A DNA stretch of 64,000 bases, taken from positions 102,965,712 to 103,029,711 of the forward strand of contig NC_055991.1 of assembly GCF_018446385.1 (NCBI RefSeq), in the 5' to 3' direction. Both the position numbers and the translations under genes were made by a program. The notes beneath the pieces were generated by a model. That model saw only the letters and a program-made list of their open reading frames with translations. It was not told the DNA's origin and did no database searches. Below, piece after piece: positions 56,999-64,000 of the stretch. Origin of the DNA: Zingiber officinale (lineage: Eukaryota > Streptophyta > Magnoliopsida > Zingiberales > Zingiberaceae). The first letter of the stretch is position 1; every line of letters begins with the position of its first letter.

Positions 56999-59794
56999 TG
57001 TAACGACCCAATTTTCCTTATTTTAAGTTCTAAAAGTCCATAAAAATATTTGGAAATACTTTTAAAATATTCTAGAGATTTTTAGGAATTTTTAGAGCAT
57101 TTTTATGCAAATTTTGGAGGTCGTTTAGTAGGGTCACAAAAAGAAAGAAGTTTAAAAAAAAAAACGTTGAAGGGGAGACTCGAACCCAAGACCTTGACCC
57201 GAACCGAATCTCAGTCGAACCCAGCCCAACCAGCTGAGCTACAAGGTTTTTGTTAACCTTATAAGGAAAGAATTAAATTTATAGCATAGTTAAGCGATAT
57301 TTTAGAAACCGAAAATAAACTTTGTAAATAAAGAGGTGCGCGGATAAGGATTCGAAGCCTAGACCCCTTGGGTTGGTTGAGAGCCGACTAACCAGCTGGG
57401 CTGCGCGTGTTTTATTAACCTAGCATGGAGAGAAATAGATTTAAGCATAGTTGGAAATCGAATTAAAACTAAGTTATAAAGGGTTAAGAGATTTTTCTGT
57501 GACCTAAACCTAAGCCTTTTCCTCTCTTTTTCTTTCCTCGACGGCGCGATTCTCCTCTCGGGCGAAACGCAGCCAAGGCGAGGGTTTCCTCCTCTCGACG
57601 TCGGCGAGGCGTTTTCCGGCCGGTCTCCACCCGTGGGTGACCTTTCCGGTAAGGAAAGCTTGGGGAACACAAGGAAAAGGGAGAAACCGAAGCTCTACCG
57701 AAAACCTAGGGCGCTCCTCGTGTTGTAAGTCCAAGAACCACCGCGGTAAGTGCTTCTCACCTGCGGTAGGAGTAGCTCTCGGGGTTTTGTTTTGCATTTT
57801 TGTTGTGAAATGAACAATAGCATCCTTTTCATTCTAGCATATGGATTAGATTGCAACCCTTGCTTTAACAATTCGGTTTAAGTTTTTGGGTTAAGTTCTT
57901 TTGGCCATTTTAATGCACGGACAGAGTTTTGATGTTTTCCTTGATTGTCACAGCATGCTTTTTGGATGTTTTTACCTTACATTTCAAGCATGTCTAAGTA
58001 GCTATGCTTCTTTCCAATCATGGCATGATTAAAGAATGGTTAAGATTCAAAAATGTTTAGTTTCACAAGTTTGTCATTTGAAACCTGTTACTGCCGTGAG
58101 CTTCCTAAGACCATGTGGGTTGTTAATTCTGATTGAGTTTGTTTTGGATATATCCAGATACTTATTAGTGGCATATGGTTTTAGAATCCCGTGCATAATG
58201 TATATATGTGAGAAATACAAGCAAAGTAAGACTATGGTCACAAATTGATCTTGAATTCCAGAATTTAGAATCAAAGCACACTAAGTGCTTAAATAAATGC
58301 CAAGGCATTTTATTACAAGAAGTATTTAAAGAAGGATATAAAGAAAAGTATTTTACTTTTAAAAGGGCATGTACCGGACACAAGGTCCAAGGGATGGGCT
58401 CCAAGTTGCCCCTAGACATAAGGTCTAGAAGTGTCTTAATGGTTTTGGGATTAGCTACCTCAATTCTCATTAAGAAAGGCGCGCAAAGTGGTACAATGCC
58501 GGGCCCAAGTAAAGTTGAATATTATTTTTAAAGTATAAAAGTATTAATTTGGAAACAAACAAAACAAGTTCTTTTATCTAAGTTGCAAATTCTAGCAAGT
58601 TAAATTGTTGTTTTCCTTTAGAGATGCATGATGTAGTTCTATCTGCTATTTTCATGTTGAGCATGTACTCCCTGTTTTCTTTAATGCTTATGCATTCCTT
58701 ATCGGATTTTATGAGTAGAAAGCACTTACTAAGCTTTTAGCTTATAGATACTATTTACCTCCTACTGCAGATACAGATAAGAGTAAAGGAAAAGCTAAAG
58801 TGTTATAGAGGAAGGCGACAAGGAGATGTTGGTGGTGTGTGTGTGATGCCGGATATGGAAGCTTGGGACCTTACTAGAAGAGTTTAGAAATTGTATTTGC
58901 TGGTGTTTATGTTACTGTTAGAGTAGAATTTATTTTGCATTACTAATTTCGTTATCTTCCTGTCATTTAGTTGGAATAACTGTTAAGCTGAGAACATGTT
59001 CCTTTTTCCTTATTCTGGCTTAGTTTTCAAGTTTTGTGAAGTAAGATCATATCTGATTGGAGTTTGATTTTTTTTATATAAGAAGTTCATATCTGATTTT
59101 TAGTTTGCAAACTTAGTTGGAAGTGTGAAGTGGTATGCTCAGTTGCTTTAGATTCTGTTATAGCATGAAATTTTCTGCAGTAAGATTTGGTTCTATGATC
59201 ATCACAACATTCTTTTGATAGATATAGAAGCATGTTTTACATATGATCAGTAGCCCTTGTTTTATGGAAGGAAAACATGTGATGTTCGGATTACATCACA
59301 TGCATTCTTGGTCTATGGAAGGAGTAGTAGTACATGTGATGTTCTGGTATGCATTCTTGTAGGGATCGAAGCTTCACCGAAATGCATATCAGAACAGTAG
59401 CAGTTACTTGCAGTGATGTTCTGATATGTCTTGTGATCGTTATAGTTGTGTTCAATAAATGAGCAGTAGGTTTAATTGGCCTTCTTTTATTTCTGTTCAG
59501 TTGTAGAATAAAAATGAATGCAAGATATTAAAGGATGTAGCAAACAGTGGAGATACTTAAGCTTCATTTGTCTATATGTTATACTTGCTCGTTGATTCAC
59601 TTATTTGCATGTTTGATAAAAAAAAATAAAGGTATCATGAAATGGTATGCTGCTATCTAGAGACATGTTCTGATATGCGATATGTTCAAATAGTTTAAAG
59701 TATCTCTAGTGTTAAAGTAAGTAGTACAAGTTATGTGTAGATAGTAGAAACAGTAGCGGTCACCCTCAGAGTAGTAAGGAGGGTGGCCGTTACA
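56999..59794 (+). repeat. LTR 3 (3' LTR) of element D
   Basis: It is 2,796 bp, ending ggccgttaca before target duplication gattt (59795-59799). Private differences include gaaacgcagcc (one C lost, about 57567), accgcggtaag (about 57741) and a shorter A-run near 57155. Confidence 0.93.
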
Positions 59795-60710
59795 GATTTT
59801 AAAGAGAAGATTAAAAAATAACGCTTAAGGAGATAATTAAAAAATAAACCTCCCCCTGAATTTGATATTCCTTTATTAATCCTCCTTATTTATTAATTTT
59901 TCTAGGGGATTTAAAAGAAATTGAATCTCCCCCTGAATTGGTTACTCCCCTTAATTTAATATCTCCCTTTTAATACTAAGGTTTGGTTGTGTTAAATTTC
60001 AAAGCCCTAACACATTTGTCTAATTTAGTAATACATATATTATTATCTTATCCCTGGTATAACTGTTTATTTGAATTTGATTAATCAATTATTAATTAAT
60101 TTTAGATTCAGGTGCTTAACTTTAGTTTAAGGTTAAATAAGATAAGATTTTATTAATTCAATAACAGTTAAGCATTATCAATAATTTATTGATTAGTTTT
60201 TACTTGATTTAATAATTTAATACTTAGTGAAATAATTTAAATTTCATGTTACTTGATTGAGTTGGTCAATGAAAGTGTTAGTTATAATTATTATTAAATT
60301 TTTTTTTTAAAGGGATTTCTAAAACAACATTTAAAAGGAATTTAAAATGATTTTTATAATATGTTTTATGTCAATTAACATATGTTTGATTCAGTTTTGA
60401 TTTTAGATTTAAATTAATATTAGTGGTTAATTTAAGTTTAAGTTTAATTTTAAGTTTAAGTTGAAAATTTTAATTTTAATTGTAATTTCAATATTAAGTT
60501 TTAATTTAAGATTTAATTTTTAGTTAAGTCAAATTAAAAATTAATTTTAAGGTTAAAATGATGTGTAAGATAAAAAATGAGTTTAAAGTCAAAATAATAA
60601 TTTTTAAAGTGAAAATAATCTATAGAAATAATTTATTATTACTATTTTTAAGTTAACAAAATTTCATTATAGTGAAAAAATAAGAAGAATTTTTCAAAAT
60701 GATACATAAT

Positions 60711-61745
60711 TTTTAAAATAGTTTTTAAAATAATTTTTAAAATAATTCTTAAAGAATTTTTAAAAGAGTTTTTAAAGAATTTTTCAAATTTTTAAAGAAT
60801 TTTAAAAATAGTTTTTAAAGAATTTTACAAATAATTTTTAAAAAAATTTAAAAATAGTTTTTAAAGAATTTTTTAAATAGTTTTTCAGAATTAAAAAAAA
60901 TAGTTTTTAAAGAATTTTTTAAAAAATAGTTTTTAAAGAATTTTTAAAATATTTTTAAAATAGTTTTTAAAGAATTTTAAAAATAGTTTTTAAAGCATTT
61001 TTCAAATTTTTAAAGAATTTTAAAAATAGTTTTTAAAGAATTTTACAAATTATTTTTTAAAAAATTTAAAAATAGTTTTTAAAGAATTTTTAAAATAGTT
61101 TTTTTTTTAAAGAATTTTTAAAAAATAGTTTTTAAAGAATTTAAAAAAATAGTTTTTAAAGAATTTTAAAAAATAGTTTTTAAAGAATTTTAAAAATAGT
61201 TTTTAAAGAATTTTAAAAAATAGTTTTTAAAGAATTTTAAAAATAGTTTTTAAAGAATTTTAAAAAATAGTTTTTAAAGAATTTTAAAAAATAGTTTTTA
61301 AAGAATTTTTAAAATAGTTTTTTTTAAAGAATTTTTAAAAAATAGTTTTTAAAGAATTTTAAAAAATAGTTTTTAAAGAATTTTAAAAAATAGTTTTTAA
61401 AGAATTTTTAAAATAGTTTTTTTTAAAGAATTTTTAAAAAATAGTTTTTAAAGAATTTTAAAAAATAGTTTTTAAAGAATTTAAAAATAGTTTTTAAATA
61501 ATTTTAAAAATAGTTTTTAAAGAGTTTTAAAAATAGTTTTTAAAGAGTTTTAAAAATAGTTTTTAAAGAATTTTACAAATAATTTTTAAAAAATTTAAAA
61601 ATAGTTTTTAAAGAATTTTTAAAATAGTTTTTTTTAAAAGAATTTTTAAAAAATAGTTTTTAAAGAATTTTAAAAAATCGTTTTTAAAGAATTTTAAAAA
61701 ATAGTTTTTAAAGAATTTTAAAAATAGTTTTTAAAGAATTTTTCA
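60711..61745 (-). repeat. AT-rich tandem array, unit about 20-24 bp
   Basis: Roughly 1 kb of degenerate repeats of ATAGTTTTTAAAGAATTTT (plus strand) with variable A/T spacers; more than 40 units. Its composition is almost pure A/T with a single conserved G on each side of the AAA core. It lies between gag and the 3' end of element C. Confidence 0.9.
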
Positions 61746-62439
61746 TATAATTTTTAAATTAAAAAAAATTAAGTTTAATTTTTAAATTAAATTTTTAAGA
61801 AAAAAAATTTAATTTTAATTTAATTTAATTTAATTTGAAATTCGAAATTTAATTTTAATTTGAAATTCGAAATTTAATTTTAATTAATTTTAATTTAATT
61901 TGAAATTTGAAATTTAGTTTTAATTTGAAATTCAAAATTTAATTTTAAGTAATTTGAAATTCGAATTTTAATTTTAATTAATTTTAATTTAGTTTGAAAA
62001 TTAATTTATTCCTTATTCATCTCACCCGATCTAGATTATCAATCAGGGAATACTATAATTTTATGAGATGAATTAGATTTTATTACAGAGTTTGGTTTAA
62101 CTTGTGTTAGATTCAGGTTTAGCTTTGGTCTCAACAAATAGGCATTCTTCAGATAAACTTCTAAGCTTGGTGAGTCACTTGGACGTCATTAGAAGTAACC
62201 AACCTTTCGAGGTTTTCCGAATAGTCCTATCCATGGAGCTTAGTACTAAACCTTGGTCTAACTAGTTAGGATCCATTTAAAGGTAGCTTCGGTCGGTTCC
62301 ACTTAGCCAAATGCACCAGATTGAAGTCATATCTTTCTAGACATGCGATGTCCAAGCTTCCCCAACGTACTATCATCAAAAAACTTCACCAGTACCATTA
62401 TTCAAGTTAAACTTGAACCCTCTTTAACTAGTCCTAATT

Positions 62440-62515
62440 ACCCTGTCGGGTAGGTTGGTTGGGGTTACCCTTTTCGGGTAGGTTGGTTAGGGTTACCCTG
62501 TCGGGTAGGTTAGTT
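62440..62515. repeat. Three 27-28 bp repeats with ACCC...GGGT palindromes
   Basis: Units start at 62440, 62467 and 62495: accctgtcgggtaggttggt, acccttttcgggtaggttgg and accctgtcgggtaggttagt. Each begins with a short ACCC/GGGT inverted repeat. They are not telomere repeats. Confidence 0.8.
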
Positions 62516-62627
62516 TTGGAGGTGCCAGCTATTCCCCTGAATTATTGGCCATAAATTTAGTTTTTAGTTCTGGTTTTATTATAGTTAAGTTTTGGTTAAA
62601 ATTTAATGTTTAATTTGTAATTTAGAT

Positions 62628-63707
62628 TCAAGTTTTTAATTTTGAATTAATTAAATTAGTCAAATTATCTTTCTTTAAGAGAATGTATTTAAAATTTTCT
62701 TTCATTTTCACTTTTATTAGGTTAATTGAATTATTTTTCTTTAATAGCTTATTTTTAAAGTTTAAGTTTTTATTCATTTTTAAATTTGAATTAATTAAAT
62801 TGTTTGAATTATATTTCCTTAAAGGTTTATCTTTTAACCTTTTATTAATTGTTAATTTTGAATTTTTCAGATTATCTTTATTTAATATGTTATTCTTAAC
62901 ATTTAATTTTAATTTTGTTAAATTTAGTTTTGATTTTATCAAAGTGTTTGATTTTATTCTTATATTTTCTTTATTTTTTAAGTTGATATAATTAGTGGAA
63001 TTTATTAGATTATTCTTATCGTTAAAATTTAATTTTTTATTAATTAAATTATCTTGGGTTTGGATAGGATTTTCTAGATTAATATTGTCTAGATTATTAA
63101 ATAATTTATTAATTTTATCTAGATCAATATTGACCTTGTTATCTCTATCATTTGAGTTTTCAGATTTGTTTAGGTTCAAGTTTGAATTTTTTAAATTAAT
63201 TGGATTTGTTTTATCAGATAATATCTTAGGGGTATTTTTGTAATTATTGTCAACTACATTGTTTTCACATATATTTTCAGAAATAACCAGATCAATGCTC
63301 ATATTTTCTAAACTACTATTAGCAGGGGTATTTTGGTAAATATCACTAACCTTGAGCGCAACCCCTAATTCAGTAAGCTTTTTTATTGGATCTAACTCGA
63401 GTTCAGATTCGATTTTTACTTGATCCTCAAGCTCCATCGGCTCCTCGTGAAGTTTGATCAATTGGGTCCAAAGCTCATGTGCATCTTTGTACTTTTTTAC
63501 TCTGCATAAAACATTGTTAGGTAAAACATTACAAATGATTTTACTTACATTTGTATTTAGTTCTGAGTTCTGAGAAGGTTTTCTCAATATCAGCCAATAA
63601 TCAAAGTTTACGCTTCCTAAGAAGCATTCCATTAATCGCTTCCAATAGTTGAAATCTTGATCGTATGGTGGTGGTTCGTGGGGGTTCCGTCCTTCTTGAA
63701 GAGTCAT
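62628..63707 (-). CDS. Element C gag with Asn/Lys/Leu-rich tail
   Basis: The ATG is at 63705-63707 (minus strand), preferred to an upstream start at 63743 because the copia gag fold starts here. About 359 residues. The first about 100 residues resemble the UBN2-type gag of Sirevirus-like elements (PPPYDQDFNYWKRLMECFL, then ELWTQLIKLHEEP). The middle (about 100-190) is acidic and Ser/Asn-rich. The last about 170 residues are low complexity, dominated by Asn, Lys, Leu and Ile (for example NLINSKLNLTK-like repeats). There is no CCHC knuckle and no pol after the stop at 62628-62630. The frame is open, so it may still be translated; the tail mirrors AT-rich repeated DNA and may not be a folded domain. 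Confidence 0.7.
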   Translation of the reverse strand: MTLQEGRNPHEPPPYDQDFNYWKRLMECFLGSVNFDYWLILRKPSQNSELNTNVSKIICNVLPNNVLCRVKKYKDAHELWTQLIKLHEEPMELEDQVKIESELELDPIKKLTELGVALKVSDIYQNTPANSSLENMSIDLVISENICENNVVDNNYKNTPKILSDKTNPINLKNSNLNLNKSENSNDRDNKVNIDLDKINKLFNNLDNINLENPIQTQDNLINKKLNFNDKNNLINSTNYINLKNKENIRIKSNTLIKSKLNLTKLKLNVKNNILNKDNLKNSKLTINKRLKDKPLRKYNSNNLINSNLKMNKNLNFKNKLLKKNNSINLIKVKMKENFKYILLKKDNLTNLINSKLKT

Positions 63708-64000
63708 TATTCTTGCACACAGAGAAACAGAAAAAAATCCCAAGACTTGGTCATGGATTAGCAGTGCTGAAAAAATAATATTTCACTATTTTCGAAAAAA
63801 ATAATAAAATATTATTAAAATATTAATAAAAAATATTATTCCAAAATTTTGAAAATGTAATATTTTATCAATACTAAGCAACGGTGAAAAGATGATGATG
63901 TGTTTTTCAAAAACAGTTTTGGAGGGAAAAAACGAAAGGCGTAATATTTTAAAGACGAACGATATCTAATTTTTCTTTAAAAAACACCCCTCTTTGCCTG
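63708..64000 (-). other. Leader of element C (cut by window end)
   Basis: This is AT-rich sequence upstream of gag. No primer-binding site or LTR edge is reached before the window ends. Confidence 0.5.

Larger units (their letters stand above)
41601..59794 (+). mobile_element. Compound gypsy element D: LTR-internal-LTR-internal-LTR
   Basis: There are three LTRs of about 2.8 kb (41601-44402, 49326-52125, 56999-59794) and two complete internal regions (44403-49325 and 52126-56998), all in plus orientation. One target duplication, gattt (41596-41600 and 59795-59799), flanks the whole; none is found at the middle LTR. The unit is a Tekay/Del-like chromovirus (gag-pol with chromodomain). The copies are nearly identical but carry different lesions. 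Unequal crossing-over between LTRs of one insertion, or of two related ones, would produce this. Confidence 0.92.
59800..62627 (-). other. Internal non-coding region of C
   Basis: It continues C after the D insertion. It includes two more TTCAGGGGGAG tracts on the minus strand (59849-59860, 59926-59940), AT-rich sequence, the tandem array at 60711-61745, stretches of aatttaattttaattt-type repeats (61750-61990), and a 500-bp part of normal composition (about 62000-62550). No reading frame with a recognisable domain is present. Confidence 0.6.
39570..64000 (-). mobile_element. Sirevirus-like gag-only element C (runs off window)
   Basis: It is in minus orientation: 3' LTR at 39570-40756, internal sequence 40757-41595 and 59800-64000 (split by compound element D), gag at 62628-63707. 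The 5' LTR lies beyond the window. With D removed, the visible internal part is about 5 kb and holds gag but no protease, integrase, RT or RNase H. This fits a non-autonomous gag-only element of the TR-GAG kind, or one whose pol was lost. The candidate left target duplication is ggatc (39565-39569). Confidence 0.72.

Noticed and set aside
41601..59794. Two independent neighbouring D insertions
   Set aside because: No target duplication around the middle LTR, and the outer duplication gattt matches across the whole array.
62440..62515. Interstitial telomere repeat
   Set aside because: Contains ttagggtt once by chance; the repeat unit is 27-28 bp and does not consist of TTTAGGG.
62683..63243. 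Plus-strand Phe/Leu-rich frames opposite C's gag
   Set aside because: They are the antisense of Asn/Lys-rich codons; hydrophobic composition is a by-product.

Overview
The window is nuclear DNA from a land plant with a genome rich in transposable elements. The evidence is Ty3/gypsy elements of chromovirus (Tekay/Del-like) type with 2.7-3.5 kb LTRs, Ty1/copia elements of Angela/Tork-like and Sirevirus-like type, initiator-Met-tRNA primer sites (TGGTATCAGAGC), and AT-rich spacers. A large-genome monocot fits, but the sequence does not fix the species. I find no intact host gene. Almost everything is retrotransposon, stacked in two nests.

Left nest (1-33.7 kb). A degenerate Sirevirus-like copia pol (H, minus strand, 29.9-33.2 kb) was invaded by gypsy element A (minus strand). 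The left LTR of A runs off the window at base 1. Its right LTR spans 3942-29925 because three later insertions split it: gypsy element B (5564-15532), an inverted solo LTR of the B family (16163-18895), and a complete copia element E (19584-29356). B in turn holds a solo Sirevirus-like LTR (6465-7705), giving four levels of nesting (H, A, B, solo LTR). The left LTR of A serves as the empty site for all three splits, so the boundaries and 5-bp target duplications (ataac, ccatc, gctag) can be read to the base. Most of A's pol has been deleted. B has lost its 5' LTR and has several stops and frameshifts. E has two near-identical LTRs and a nearly complete pol.

Middle (33.7-37.8 kb). This part has the lowest repeat density: two stretches of CACTA-like subterminal repeats, a (TA)n(GA)n microsatellite, and otherwise nothing I recognise.

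Right nest (37.8-64 kb). A copia-type LTR (F) is split at 39570 by a Sirevirus-like, gag-only element C (minus strand, running off the window at 64000). C has a recognisable gag with a long Asn/Lys/Leu-rich tail, no pol in the window, and about 1 kb of AT-rich tandem repeats. C is split at 41601-59794 by a compound gypsy element D with the structure LTR-internal-LTR-internal-LTR, flanked by one target duplication (gattt). Its two gag-pol copies carry different inactivating lesions.

No new gene system was found. The least ordinary signals lie in the non-coding parts of the LTRs: (i) 41-bp arrays in a Sirevirus-like LTR family where each unit is a hairpin whose two arms change together from unit to unit, seen in two copies, plus a second array of this kind in another LTR; (ii) paired antisense tRNA-like A/B boxes at the same place in two diverged chromovirus LTR families; (iii) three primer-binding-site motifs and a perfect hairpin at the front of B; (iv) the tandem compound element D.
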